Of a stretch of 64,000 bases of DNA, positions 26,560 through 36,600 are shown one piece after another. The position numbers and the translations under genes are program-made. Source of the DNA: an uncultured Prevotellaceae bacterium (GTDB taxonomy: Bacteria > Bacteroidota > Bacteroidia > Bacteroidales > Muribaculaceae); NCBI GenBank assembly GCA_900318205.1, contig ONJS01000003.1, positions 62,001-126,000 of the forward strand, read 5' to 3'. The notes below the pieces were generated by a model. The model was not told the origin of the DNA and searched no databases. It worked only from the letters and a program-made list of their open reading frames with translations. Each line of letters starts with the position of its first letter. Position 1 is the stretch's first letter.

Positions 26560-28545
26560 TCACTGGGCCAGGATCTTTTTACCGTTGACGATGTTGATAC
26601 CGGGCTGAATGGTAGCCAGGCGGCGACCGTCAATCGAATAGATACGGCAATCGTCCGGTCTGGAGTCGGCCATGACCTGGTTAATCCCTGAAGAGCCAGA
26701 TTGCGCTTGCCAAAAGGCCACCGCATCGTCAATCCAGCCCTCGGCTACTGTGCCGGTACCCAGACCGAAGCCGTGAGGCAGGCCGCTATAGGCGTGGAAT
26801 TCGGTGGGAATGCCCAGAGCGGCAAGGCTTTCAAGGCGACTTTGCATAGTCCGCCACGATGCAATGCCATCGCTGGTACCGCAGCAGGCATAGGTGGGCG
26901 CATCATCCTGGCTCACGGCGGTATATCCTGTGTATTGCATGATAACGGCCGAGGCTTGAGGGACATCGGTGCGTCCCGTCAACTGGTGAAGGTAGCCGCT
27001 ATTGCCCAGCGTCGCTGCCATGCGGGCACCAGCCGAGCCGCCCCACAGCGAGTAGCCGTCAGGATTCACCCCGAGTTCATCGGCATGGTCACGGATGAAT
27101 GTGATGGCCCGTGCCAAGTCCTCATAGGCATCGCCAGGACGATAGATCAGCGCAAAGGCATTATACCCTTTCTTGGACAGTTCCAGTGCATGAGGGTAAC
27201 TGTCATGCATGGCTCCCACATAGGAGAAGCCGCCGCCAGCGTTGCAGATGGCAAAGGGAGCGCCATTCTCACCCTTGAAAAAGAACAGACCGGTATTGCG
27301 CAACTCGGGATTGGCCTGCTTCTCGGCCTCGGTATAGATGTCGAGAAAGCAGCCATCGGCATGAGAGCGCAGGTAGTTGCACACCTCCACGGTCTTGTCG
27401 GGGTCGATGTAGTTATACCACACCAGGTCAAGGTCCTCGAGGGTGGTGCCACTCCAGTAGCCCGTGTTCACGGGAAAGATGAGACGGCCATAGTCCTTAA
27501 AGGCAGGGTCGTTGATAACATCTTCGATCAGGGTCTCACGAGTGTAACAAGCCTGCTGCTCGTTTGCCGGGAAGAAAAACGGCAGGGCATTGTAACAGAA
27601 CTCCCACACGGCATTGAAGTCGTGCTGGCCGCCCTCCTTCATGTGATAGGAAAAATTGCTGGCATTGAATGTGTCGCTCAAGGCAGCCATGGCGAGTGCC
27701 TGGTTGTGGGTCTGGGGGCGGCGCACATCATTGTTCCCGACGGCGTACCAGACGTAGAAGTTGTTGCCATAGGGTGAGGCATTCACCAGGTCGGCCAGGA
27801 ACTGAGCCGTTTCCTCGGGATAGTATTGACCGCCATACATGCCCTGGCTCCAGTTATCACCACTCATGGGCAGGTACATGCGGCTATAGGGGAATGCCTG
27901 CTCAAAGACATACCATGTGGTGATGGCGCCCAGCGAGAAGCCACCGATGGCACGATGCTCGCGCGAGGCGAGGATGCCCTCGGGGGTGAAATCAGTACAA
28001 TAGGTGCTGTAACGGCTCTCGACGGCAGGAATCAGGTCATTGACATATTCCTGAGAGAACACAGCAGCCTCACGAGTGCTCTCGCCCCAATCCTTGGCCT
28101 GGTTATCCTTGTCCCACGTCGGTGACACGGCGATGAAAGGCCGACACTGGCCGCTCTCGATCAAGTGGTCGAACAGATGCACCATCGGGGTTTTGCTGTT
28201 GCCATTTCGCTCCAGGAAATATTCTTGGGCAACGCCTGTCCAGCCATGCAGCAGATAGATGATGTCATACTGCTTGGACGGGTCGTAGCCATAGGGCACA
28301 TATACATAGGCGGGCTTGTGGGTCACAGGCTGGCTGCTTGAAGTGTAGTCCTTGGAGTCATACTCTACAAGTTCTATCGTTCCTTGATGCTCTGCTGCCT
28401 GGAAAAAGTCTGACGGGACAGGCATGGTGTATTGTATCTCAAAATCTGAAGGAGTGCCGCCAGTCTCGGCCAGGGCCTCAACGCCGTCGGTCGAACAGGC
28501 AGTAACCGCCATCAGCATCGTCATGTTAATAAACGCTCTCTTCAT
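26560..28545 (-). CDS. Two-domain esterase lipoprotein (CE1-type plus alpha/beta hydrolase) with T9SS-like tail
   Basis: 661 residues. A lipoprotein signal (MKRAFINMTMLMAVTAC) leads into two different hydrolase domains. The first (about 30-330) is of the feruloyl/acetyl-xylan esterase D type: YLLHGWTGVAQEYF, nucleophile GGFSLGAITTWYV, and GQHDFNAVW with the His. The second (about 390-610) is a small-ester hydrolase with FAICNAGGGFSYVG, nucleophile LWGGSAGARMAATLG and GLPHGFGLG. The last ~35 residues (IYSIDGRRLATIQPGINIVN and GKK) match the short C-terminal tail of Bacteroidales T9SS or surface cargo. Lipid signal and CTD together are odd. Substrate probably esterified plant polysaccharide (family inference). 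Confidence 0.87.
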   Translation of the reverse strand: MKRAFINMTMLMAVTACSTDGVEALAETGGTPSDFEIQYTMPVPSDFFQAAEHQGTIELVEYDSKDYTSSSQPVTHKPAYVYVPYGYDPSKQYDIIYLLHGWTGVAQEYFLERNGNSKTPMVHLFDHLIESGQCRPFIAVSPTWDKDNQAKDWGESTREAAVFSQEYVNDLIPAVESRYSTYCTDFTPEGILASREHRAIGGFSLGAITTWYVFEQAFPYSRMYLPMSGDNWSQGMYGGQYYPEETAQFLADLVNASPYGNNFYVWYAVGNNDVRRPQTHNQALAMAALSDTFNASNFSYHMKEGGQHDFNAVWEFCYNALPFFFPANEQQACYTRETLIEDVINDPAFKDYGRLIFPVNTGYWSGTTLEDLDLVWYNYIDPDKTVEVCNYLRSHADGCFLDIYTEAEKQANPELRNTGLFFFKGENGAPFAICNAGGGFSYVGAMHDSYPHALELSKKGYNAFALIYRPGDAYEDLARAITFIRDHADELGVNPDGYSLWGGSAGARMAATLGNSGYLHQLTGRTDVPQASAVIMQYTGYTAVSQDDAPTYACCGTSDGIASWRTMQSRLESLAALGIPTEFHAYSGLPHGFGLGTGTVAEGWIDDAVAFWQAQSGSSGINQVMADSRPDDCRIYSIDGRRLATIQPGINIVNGKKILAQ

Positions 28546-28558
28546 TTCACCTTAAGTT

Positions 28559-29461
28559 TTATCGGTTTTGGTTATTGGCCTTCTTGATATCGACCAGCGA
28601 CACGTTCTCGTTACGGTAGCGGGCCATCGGGTTGCGTTCACGCTCCAGTGTCAGTGCTTTCGGCGGACAGGCATGGACGCAGGCAAGGCAATACTCGCAA
28701 GGGCCCGAGAACTCGGCACGGCTATCCGTCATGCTGAAGTTGCCGTGAGGGCAGACGGCTGCACAGGTGCCACAGGCAATGCAGGCTTCGACATTCAGCC
28801 TCAACAGGCGCTCGGCCTCCATCGGGAAGTGGTTCTCCTGCAACCGCTTGAGCCATCCGCGCATCTGGTCATCAATCTCGACATGACTGATGTATTGCCG
28901 CTGGCTCTCCACGTCGGCGACCAGTTGAGCGAGGGCCTCGGGAATGTGTTTGTCAATGCGCGTCTGCTCATTCATGTCAAACACCGGCAGGTAATTGTCA
29001 ACCATGAGCAGCGTGTTGATATAGTGGACGGTGAGTCCTTGCTCCAGGCAGTACTCATTCCACCAGTCGGCAACGTTGGCGGCATAGTTGCCATAGGTGA
29101 TAATCGAAAAGATGTACCTTGCCTTGAGCCGCGCCTTGTTCACAAATTCCCGAACCATGAGCGGCGCCGCGGCCGCAAAGTCTGGAAAGACAATGCCGAT
29201 CTCGTCGGCCTCATAGTCCAGTGCACCGTCTTTCAACGCTTGTGGAATACTGATTGGCTCTGCCGAGAAGGCCCTTGCCGCATACAAGCTGTTGCCTGTC
29301 GCGGTGAAGTAAAACACAATCCGTTTCTTGTTCTTTTCCATACTGTGGCTTGTCGTGGCAGCCAGTGAGGTCAAACCTGTCGTTGACAGCGCGGCCGTAG
29401 CCATCATGCATCCCATCGCTTTGAGCGCATCCCGTCGGCTGATTGTTCTGTTCTCGTTCAT
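28559..29461 (-). CDS. Tat-exported EFR1-type flavodoxin/ferredoxin protein
   Basis: 300 residues. A twin-arginine signal (ISRRDALKAMG with a following hydrophobic stretch) predicts export of the folded protein. The middle has a flavodoxin-like domain (FYFTATGNSLYAARAF). The C-terminal part binds two [4Fe-4S] clusters through CIACGTCAAVCPHGN and CEYCLACVHACPPKAL. The family (EFR1) is common in gut anaerobes, but its partners are poorly known. It heads the group EFR1-esterase-flavodoxin, 13 bases before the esterase gene. Only a weak -7-like TATCTTTA is seen upstream. Confidence 0.88.
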   Translation of the reverse strand: MNENRTISRRDALKAMGCMMATAALSTTGLTSLAATTSHSMEKNKKRIVFYFTATGNSLYAARAFSAEPISIPQALKDGALDYEADEIGIVFPDFAAAAPLMVREFVNKARLKARYIFSIITYGNYAANVADWWNEYCLEQGLTVHYINTLLMVDNYLPVFDMNEQTRIDKHIPEALAQLVADVESQRQYISHVEIDDQMRGWLKRLQENHFPMEAERLLRLNVEACIACGTCAAVCPHGNFSMTDSRAEFSGPCEYCLACVHACPPKALTLERERNPMARYRNENVSLVDIKKANNQNR

Positions 29462-29570
29462 TTGATCACCTGTTTCTTGCCGTTGATATTTTGGTTAGTA
29501 AAGATAGCGGTAAGCCCTTATAACTGTTTGATATAAAGCACTTGTTCACGCTGCAAAATAACAACCAAAA

Positions 29571-29599
29571 CCCGAAACCGTCGTTAAACAGATTTCGGG
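29571..29599 (-). terminator. Hairpin after the AraC gene
   Basis: CCCGAAA pairs with TTTCGGG (15-base loop), followed on the minus strand by TTTTGGTTGTTATTTT. It ends the regulator transcript before the EFR1 gene, and could also bind a regulator. Confidence 0.55.
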
Positions 29600-29641
29600 T
29601 ATTTATTTCAATAATTCCGTTTCTCTTGTGTGGCTGCGGTT

Positions 29642-30442
29642 TTATTCGCGGAAGGTGGTGGGCGTTGTGCCCAGATACTTCTGGACGTAGCGGCTCAAAT
29701 AGGACGGCGAGGAGAAACCGAACATGTCAGCAATCTCGTTAAGTGTCAGCGTCTTGTCGCGCAACAGGCGGCTGATGTCAAGCGATGTGTAACGGATAAT
29801 CCAATAGTTGGCGGGAAAGCCGCTCACCTTCTTGGACACTTCGGACAGGTACTTGGACGTGACACACAACTTGTCGGCATAGTAAGCGACCTCGCGGTTC
29901 TGACGGTAATCGCCACGCTCCAGCATTTCCAGAAAACCCTCCATCAATTGGGCATACTGGGCCGAAACCGTCTCTCCGCCATGCAACTCCACATGAAAGT
30001 CAAACAAGTCGATAATCATGCACTGGATGGCATTGATCATCGCGTCACGGTGAAAGTTGTGGGTAGTCAGTGCCAACCGTCGCTTGATGTAGTCAAAATC
30101 CAGGGCACACACACGCTGCTGCTCAGGCGTGAGGCGCATGATGGGGTTGTTGAACAGTGCCAACTGGCCTTTGGTGCCATAATTGCTATTCGGAGTCGAG
30201 ATAGCGATAAACTCGGGTGTCACATAGACCACGTCAACGACAAAGTCGTCGCTCTGACAGACATTGGTCATCAAGTCGCTGCGACGCACAACCAGGCAGT
30301 CACCAGCCCCCATGCTGTAAGACCCATTATTGAAGTCAAACGAGCATGCCCCCTGATGGCAATAGGCGTGGCACAGATAGCCGACATGATTGCCGACACC
30401 AGTCAACCGATCCTCAACGATAATGTGTTCCTTTCCATTCAT
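29642..30442 (-). CDS. AraC-family transcription regulator
   Basis: 266 residues from the ATG at 30442. The frame opens three codons earlier at a TTG that overlaps the promoter, so ATG is preferred. The N-terminal half is a cupin-type sensor domain (CHAYCHQGACSFDFNN, GAGDCLVVRRSDLM). The C-terminal half has two helix-turn-helix motifs: REVAYYADKLCVTSKYLSEV and TLNEIADMFGFSSPSYLSRY, followed by FQ/YLGTTP-type end. Upstream of and in the same direction as the redox/hydrolase genes, so it is the likely local regulator. Inducer unknown. Confidence 0.92.
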   Translation of the reverse strand: MNGKEHIIVEDRLTGVGNHVGYLCHAYCHQGACSFDFNNGSYSMGAGDCLVVRRSDLMTNVCQSDDFVVDVVYVTPEFIAISTPNSNYGTKGQLALFNNPIMRLTPEQQRVCALDFDYIKRRLALTTHNFHRDAMINAIQCMIIDLFDFHVELHGGETVSAQYAQLMEGFLEMLERGDYRQNREVAYYADKLCVTSKYLSEVSKKVSGFPANYWIIRYTSLDISRLLRDKTLTLNEIADMFGFSSPSYLSRYVQKYLGTTPTTFRE

Positions 30443-30448
30443 CGGGCG

Positions 30449-30479
30449 CAAATATACTCATTTTCAACAAAAAAACAAA
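30449..30479 (-). promoter_or_regulatory. Promoter of the AraC regulator, nearly leaderless
   Basis: Minus-strand TTTG (30479-30476), exactly 19 bases, then TATATTTG (30456-30449). The start codon begins only six bases after the -7 box, so transcription would start at or next to the ATG. Confidence 0.75.
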
Positions 30480-30961
30480 ATCGACATCCCGGGAACCAAA
30501 AAAAGAAGGTGAGACCGGCACCTCTTCGGTGTCAGCCTCGTTAGCTTCTTTTCCAGACTCGCTATCGGTTTGATTATGCCGTCTTGAGGGCACGGTTTCC
30601 TCGACAGGTGATAACGCCTGGTGATGGTGGTGCTGGACGACTCTTCGCCGCCCAGTCCATACCATCGGGTTATATGTTGTCTTTGCCCCTATATGCCGCC
30701 AGCGTGTTCATTGTTGCAAGCGGTCCAATCAGGGTCGCCATAATACAAACAAAATCATCCGACTGGTTCCCATCGATGACGTGCGCATCAGATTCGTATG
30801 ACTTTGAGTAAGAAGAAACACGGGGTTGCCTCGGTACGCAAGGTTGCTTTTTTGGGGGGTACATTGATTCCCCCCTTTTACGGGATAACAGGGTTTTTAT
30901 CGATATGTAAAGAATCGACAGCCCAATCTAAGCAACTGACAATCCGAACATTAACGACTCT
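30480..30961. other. Gene-free stretch, probably decayed DNA
   Basis: Short frames on both strands show no recognisable motif, start context or promoter. A GC-rich hairpin-prone part near 30510-30540 is the only structure I see. Confidence 0.4.
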
Positions 30962-31060
30962 ATCAGTGTCGGACCATATTGCTCCAGAAAGCGCTATGCT
31001 CCACGGAACAGGGACAAGCGACTGATTTTCAGCCGCTTGTTTTTTATTTCTACTCAGTGC
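30962..31060 (+). repeat. Direct repeat copy B (tRNA-Ala-derived att-like block)
   Basis: Bases 30992-31045 equal copy A exactly. The block is preceded by 30 bases that copy C shares but copy A lacks, starting ATCAGTGTCGGACCATATTG. Similarity to the downstream flank of copy A continues to about 31135, including GATATGATATTC and CATTGTCGAA. Confidence 0.7.
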
Positions 31061-31330
31061 TTCCCCCCAATGTACCCCCACCCTTTGACTTTTAGGTGCT
31101 TGCTTCGATATGATATTCTGGATATCATTGTCGAACATATAGATGGGGAAAGCATCTATCCAACAATCATGCAGCATCTCAACCACCACACCAAGTTCGG
31201 TTTCAGATGCGATACCATCTTTTAAAAGAATTATTTGGTAGTAAAGAGGAATAACTGTAATTTTGCGATGTGATACTTCAGTAGCCATCCCAAACCGTTG
31301 AATGATACCAATCATCCACGAATAGATTAA

Positions 31331-31408
31331 AATGAATCAAATACGAACCCAATGACTCAAATACTAACCTATAAATCAAATACTATCCAATTAATCAAAT
31401 ACTAACCA
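31331..31408 (+). repeat. Four-fold tandem 19-20 bp repeat upstream of the adhesin gene
   Basis: Four imperfect units of 20, 20, 19 and 19 bases with shared core TCAAATACTAACC (variants CGAACC, CTATCC), ending 16 bases before the start codon at 31424. No spacer variation of the CRISPR type. Could be regulator sites or slippage product. Confidence 0.8.
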
Positions 31409-31423
31409 ATTAATTATGAAGAG

Positions 31424-32716
31424 ATGAAAAAGGTTTTAATGTTATTCGTGGCAATGGCGGCAATGCTGCCAGCCAGCATGTCGGCCTACGACTTTAAGGA
31501 AGGCGGCTTATTCTATAATGTGAACGGCAATGAAGCTGCGGTGACCTTTGAGGTCGAAAATGTGGGCGGCTACAGTGGCGACGTTGTAATTCCCGAGACC
31601 GTAGTCCACAATGGTGTGGAGTATCCCGTTACGGCCATTGGTTATAAAGCTTTCTGCCGTTGCTATAATTTGACCAGCATCGAGATTCCCAATTCGATTG
31701 ACAGCATTAGCTCTCACGCTTTCAATGGTTGCGAGAGATTGCAGCGTGTCGTTATTCCCAATTCTGTCGTCACCTTGTACCCATGCGCTTTCAACTCGTG
31801 TACTAGCCTGAAATCGGTAGTGATAGGTAATTCTGTTCGCGTTATTGAAGAGTATTGTTTCCAGTTTTGCTATCAGTTGACTGACGTGGTGATCGGTTCA
31901 TCAGTGACATATCTGGCACACAAGGCTTTCAGTGATTGCTCAGCGTTGAGGAAAGTAACATGTCTGGCATCCGAGCCTCCGGCGATGGATGCCTATTACA
32001 GTTTCAGTGACCAAGCCTATACCTATGGTACCTTGTGTGTCCCTCAAGCTTCCATGCAGGCATACAAGAATGACGTGAACTGGGGCCGTTTCAGCCATTA
32101 TCAGAACCTAGTGCTCGCCGAGCAGCTCTCGCTTGACAAGACGTCGCTCATACTGCATGGCAACGAAAGCCAGCAATTGACAGCCACCGTTCTGCCAGCC
32201 GAAGCCAGCCAGGAATTGATGTGGACGTCCAGCGATGAGAGCGTGGCCACGGTAAGTCAGAGTGGCTTGGTCAGCGCCGTGGCACCCGGTCAGGCCGTTA
32301 TTACCGCAACAACGACCGACGGCACAGACTTGAGCGCTTCTTGCAATGTAACAGTTTTGCATGTGCAAGCTGAGTCCATACAGTTGAATGTGACGACCGC
32401 GGGTTTAAATGAGGGCTCGACCCTGCAACTGACAGCGACTGTTCTGCCCGAGAATTGTGATATTAAAACCGTGATTTGGGCATCGAATAATCCGAGTGTC
32501 GCCACCGTTGACAGTAACGGCTTGGTTACAACACACAGCGTGGGCACCGCCACCATCACAGCCATAACCACCGATGGCAGTAATCTGAGCACTACTTGTA
32601 CGGTGACTCTCCTGCCCGTGGGTGTCAAGGGTGATGTGGACGACGACGGCCGTGTGAACATCGATGACGTGACGGCCCTGATCGAATATCTGCTGAAACG
32701 TAACCGGTCGAATTAA
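31424..32716 (+). CDS. BspA-like leucine-rich-repeat surface protein with Ig-like domains and dockerin-type tail
   Basis: 430 residues, secreted (signal MKKVLMLFVAMAAMLPASMS). Residues ~50-190 are BspA-type LRR units (SIEIPNSIDSISSHAFNGCE, RVVIPNSVVTLYPCAFNSCT, SVVIGNSVRVIEEYCFQFCY). Residues ~225-305 and ~308-392 are two BIG2 Ig-like domains (LTATVLPAEAS and LTATVLPENCD starts, ESVATV and PSVATV cores). The end, from KGDVDDDGRVNIDDV, is one dockerin-type loop and helix. BspA-like proteins bind host or matrix proteins, so an adhesin role is likely. It lies between repeat copies B and C and has a tandem repeat in front. Confidence 0.88.
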   Translation: MKKVLMLFVAMAAMLPASMSAYDFKEGGLFYNVNGNEAAVTFEVENVGGYSGDVVIPETVVHNGVEYPVTAIGYKAFCRCYNLTSIEIPNSIDSISSHAFNGCERLQRVVIPNSVVTLYPCAFNSCTSLKSVVIGNSVRVIEEYCFQFCYQLTDVVIGSSVTYLAHKAFSDCSALRKVTCLASEPPAMDAYYSFSDQAYTYGTLCVPQASMQAYKNDVNWGRFSHYQNLVLAEQLSLDKTSLILHGNESQQLTATVLPAEASQELMWTSSDESVATVSQSGLVSAVAPGQAVITATTTDGTDLSASCNVTVLHVQAESIQLNVTTAGLNEGSTLQLTATVLPENCDIKTVIWASNNPSVATVDSNGLVTTHSVGTATITAITTDGSNLSTTCTVTLLPVGVKGDVDDDGRVNIDDVTALIEYLLKRNRSN

Positions 32717-32736
32717 TTCTCCTGCAAATCTATGAC

Positions 32737-32772
32737 AAATCCCTCATGCCCGGTCAAGGTGTGAGGGATTTT
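32737..32772 (+). terminator. Terminator of the LRR protein gene
   Basis: Perfect 10-bp stem AAATCCCTCA/TGAGGGATTT followed by TTCTTG, 21 bases past the stop codon. Confidence 0.75.
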
Positions 32773-32891
32773 CTTGTTGCCGGGTTGATGAAGACCCGGT
32801 TTTACAATGGGTTATGGACGACGATGTGTTAAAATTGAACATGAACATCGTGAACAGGCTTAACACGTGAACAAACCCATGATCAGCAAAA

Positions 32892-33072
32892 ATGCTCGGC
32901 AACCAAGGTGCGTTGCTGACTCTCGTGCTCGAGAATAATGGTAGTGAAGATAACGTGGCATTTGACAATATCGTAGTTGCCGAGCCCGACATGACTACCC
33001 TCAAAGTGGGTGCCTTTAACGACAACGTCAGCCAGAGTGGTATTAAGGAGATGAACGCTGCTGTGCGTATCA
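32892..33072 (+). pseudogene. Fragment of a secreted-protein gene
   Basis: About 60 codons (LTLVLENNGSEDNVAFDNIV ... DMTTLKVGAFNDNVSQSG) read like an extracellular beta-sandwich domain. There is no signal peptide, and the frame runs straight into repeat copy C, where the similarity to a real protein ends. I take it as a gene piece broken by the rearrangement that placed copy C. Parent gene not seen in the window. Confidence 0.45.
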
Positions 33073-33172
33073 ATCAGTGTCGGACCATATTGCTCCAGAA
33101 AGCGCTATGCTCCACGAAGCAGGGACAAGCGACTGATTTTCAGCCGCTTGATTTTTTATTCTACTCAGTGAT
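33073..33172 (+). repeat. Direct repeat copy C (tRNA-Ala-derived att-like block)
   Basis: About 100 bases matching copy B with a few substitutions, including the 30-base part before the tRNA-derived core. The core 33103-33150 differs from copies A and B by CGAAGC in place of CGGAAC. The hairpin is kept. Confidence 0.7.
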
Positions 33173-33658
33173 TGCGCCTATATGTAGCCCCTTTTGTTTG
33201 AGGGAGGCGTCGCAAAGTGTAGGAGAGATATGCTACACCATCATCACACGTGTATCTTGCAGCTTGTAACACGTGCGCCCTGGGTCCATCTTCCGCACTA
33301 TCAGGCATCCTTTTGATGAGCCGTCTAGGGCGAATTACCTAAAAATGACCTTTTTATTTCATATTCTACTGATAATCATTATTTTACATTTTAATAAATG
33401 TCTATTGAATGCTATCGGTATTTCAATATTCCGTTGTAATTTTGCAAGCGAGAGTTAGCGCGTTTTTATCAACCTAAAAAAGTGACTGATATGATACACG
33501 GTAAATTGATTCCAGATCCATCCTTGACCAGATGGTTTTAGCCTTGGTCCTTATGCCTATCTGCAATGGCATTGATGTTATCCTTGTCTGAAAATCGCTT
33601 CTGACGTTAATTTTTGCAAAATATAGGGAGATTGGCGAGGGTTTTGCACATTATTATG
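33173..33658. other. Gene-free stretch before the macroglobulin gene
   Basis: A promoter-like TAATTTTG sits at 33437-33444. A 16-codon frame (33490-33540, from ATGATACACGG) follows it, but nothing shows that it is used. Otherwise I see no gene, RNA or repeat. Confidence 0.35.
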
Positions 33659-33666
33659 TAATTTTG
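33659..33666 (+). promoter_or_regulatory. Promoter -7 box of the macroglobulin-like gene
   Basis: TAATTTTG ending 27 bases before the start codon. No well-spaced -33 TTTG. Confidence 0.5.
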
Positions 33667-33693
33667 GAGTTATAATAACACATCAAACACCGA

Positions 33694-36600
33694 ATGACTA
33701 TGAAACAGACAATCATTCACATCCTATCTATAGTATTACTCATTATGGCATTTCCATTTGATTCATCGGGAAAGGACAAGGTCGTTGACTTCAACTTCCC
33801 GCAGGACGTGTCCAAGGAGGCAATCGCCGACCTGGATAAGGCGCTCAAGACGGGCGACGGCCAGTTGACCGTCGATGCGTTGGTGCGCTACAGTCTTGCC
33901 CAGAGCGGCATTTCGCAAGACAACATGGCGGACATCATCACGCGTGTCGAGTCGGTCATTGATAAAGAGAAGCAACCCCACATCAAAGCGTTACTCTACC
34001 ACCTGGAGGCGATGATCTATCAGGGCTACTGCGACCGCTATGCCTGCTGGAGCGACCGTGAGAATCCCGTGGAGGAAACGCCTGCCGACATCAGCGAATG
34101 GGACCGCAAGCAGTTTGACAAGAAAATCACTGAATTGATCGAGAAGAGCCTCGCCAAGCCCGAGGCGCTCAAGGCCATAGCTGTGACGTCGCTGCCTGGC
34201 ATCATCAAGTGCAACGAGTTGGGTGCCACCTACATCCCCACTTTGCATGAGTTCCTGCTGATGAAAGGCATGGAGATGTTTCAAGGTATAATGGATACAT
34301 ATATACTCGACGATACCAATGCCGATTGGATGAATCTACTGAACCGCATCGTGAACGACTGGCTCAAGACCACCGAAGGCAACGTGCCGGCACACATCTA
34401 TGCGACAAATGAACTCAGTGACAATATCCCGATTGAGACCTACCAGCAGTATCAGGACAATGAGCATTGCGCGCTGCTGCTCAACAGCATAGCATGGGAG
34501 AACGACAAACTCCACTACAAGACATTGCAGGAGTATGTAGAGCGCTTCCCCACCTCCATCTACACCGCCCAGGTGAAAAATGCCATCTCCAACCTCGAGA
34601 GCAAGCACGTGAATCTCCGTTATCCTAAAATCCGCTCCTCTCGTGACAGCATCACAGTCACCGCCAGTGTCAAGAATGCCAATGCGTTCACCATCGAGGT
34701 TTACCGCGTTCCCGACAACATGTTTGATAAGTACCGTTTAAACACAAGCATGTTACAACTTGTCTCAAAACACCCGGTCAAGGTGCAGGGCATCGTGCCA
34801 TTTGATGTAGATAGAGTGGTGACGACCTTGCCACCCCTACCCTATGGTGCATATATCATCTGCCCCGACATTGATGGAGAAAAGACTTCCATTCCTGACC
34901 ATTATAGTTATGACATCCTGCACGTTACCGACATCGCCCTGTTCACCATTGGTCGTAATGACCACAAGGACTGCGTGGGCGCCGTTGACATCAACACCGG
35001 CAAACCCTTGCAAGGTGTGACCATCACGACTAAGGAAGGCAAGACCCTGGGCACTACAGGTTCGGATGGTACCATGGCCATAAGCATGCGCATCAATAAA
35101 GACGAAGAAGACGATGTAAACAGCTTTGACGAGAGTGAATTGAGAGCCATCAAGGGTAATGACCGCTTTGGATCCTCCGTCGAATATTGCAGAGTTAAGG
35201 ATCGCAGCATAAGCTACAACACTGCCAAGGTTTATACCGACCTGGGGGTGTATCGCCCCGGTGAGACTATCCATTGGTCCGCCATCGTCTATAACAGGAC
35301 CGAAAAAGAACGCAAGGTGCTGCCCGGCATGTCGATTGAAGTAATCTTCATGGACAAAAACAACGAAACCATCGATTCGGTGATGACGACCACCGACGAA
35401 TATGGCCGCGTTGAGGGCACGTTCGTCGTTCCCAAGGACCGAATGAACGGGGCATTCTATATCGAATTGAACGAAAAAGATGATAAATCCATCCTTGAAA
35501 CGCAATACGTGAACGTTAGCGAATACAAAACGCCGACGTTTGAAGTCACCTTCCCGGATGCAAAGAACAACTACGTCGCTGGCCAGCCCGTCAAGGTAAC
35601 TGGTAAGGCGATGACCTATAGCGGTCTACCCGTGCAGAACACCGAGGTGCGCCTGTCGCTCATCCAGAACGAGTGGTCCTGGTGGTGGTGGCGCGTGCAC
35701 AACAATGACGGTGAGCACCTGCAAGATACTACCGTCATGACCGATGAGCAGGGCAACTTCATGATAGAATTCCCTGCCGAACTGTTTGAGGAAAACAAGG
35801 GTTACAAGCCAGGCAAGCGCTGTTGGGCACGCAATAACTACGAGGTCGTGGCCACAGTCACTACCGATGCCGGCGAGACCCACGAGGAAAGCACCCCGTT
35901 TATCGTGGGTACCCGTCGTGGCCTGGTATTGGGCAGCGTGAACGATGATATCTACCTCAACGACAAGCCCATCAAACTGCCATTGAAGTACAACACCACC
36001 GACGAGGAACACCCCAACACTTGGTGTACTTGGGAAATCACACCGATCGACGGCAAAACGCCCGTAATGACAGGCAATCTCAACACTGCTGACCCGACCA
36101 TCGACTTGACCAGTCTGCCCTCGGGAAAATATAGTCTTGAAATTAACATCCTTGATGCCGAGGAAGGCGAACAGGACGTGGACGTTGAGCGTGAGATTAC
36201 CCTCTATCGTAAGGGCGACAAGACGCCACCCATCAAGGACTGCCCGCTATGGCTCAACCCGTTGGAACAGAGTGTGGACAAGAAAAACGTGGGACACATC
36301 ACCATCGGTGTCTCTACGCCGAAGGCTTACATCTACTATGTGGCAGCGGCTGTCAATGATATCATCGCCCAGGGCTGGCTCAACTACGATAAGGGTATGC
36401 ATGATTTTACTATCAAGTTGCCTAAAGAAGCCGGTAAAGATGTTACCGTGCGGTTCATCACCTATTACGGCACCATGCAGTGGGATGAGACCGTGAGGTT
36501 GCAGAATCCCTATAAGGCCGAGGCTATTAAGATCACTGCAACCTCGTTCCGTGACAAACTTGTGCCCGGCAGTATGGAGCACTGGACATTCAGCCTCACC

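Noticed and set aside
30992-31045. Second tRNA-Ala gene
   Set aside because: Only the last T-stem and acceptor bases are present. The D-arm and anticodon arm are missing. Same for copy C.
30878-31315. 145-codon minus-strand frame
   Set aside because: Crosses repeat copy B, shows no motif or promoter, and the same bases act as a tRNA-derived repeat.
31331-31408. Possible CRISPR array
   Set aside because: Units are contiguous without spacers and no cas genes are near.
33490-33540. Short peptide gene after a promoter-like box
   Set aside because: Only 16 codons, no known match, poor -33 element. Kept as part of the gene-free stretch.
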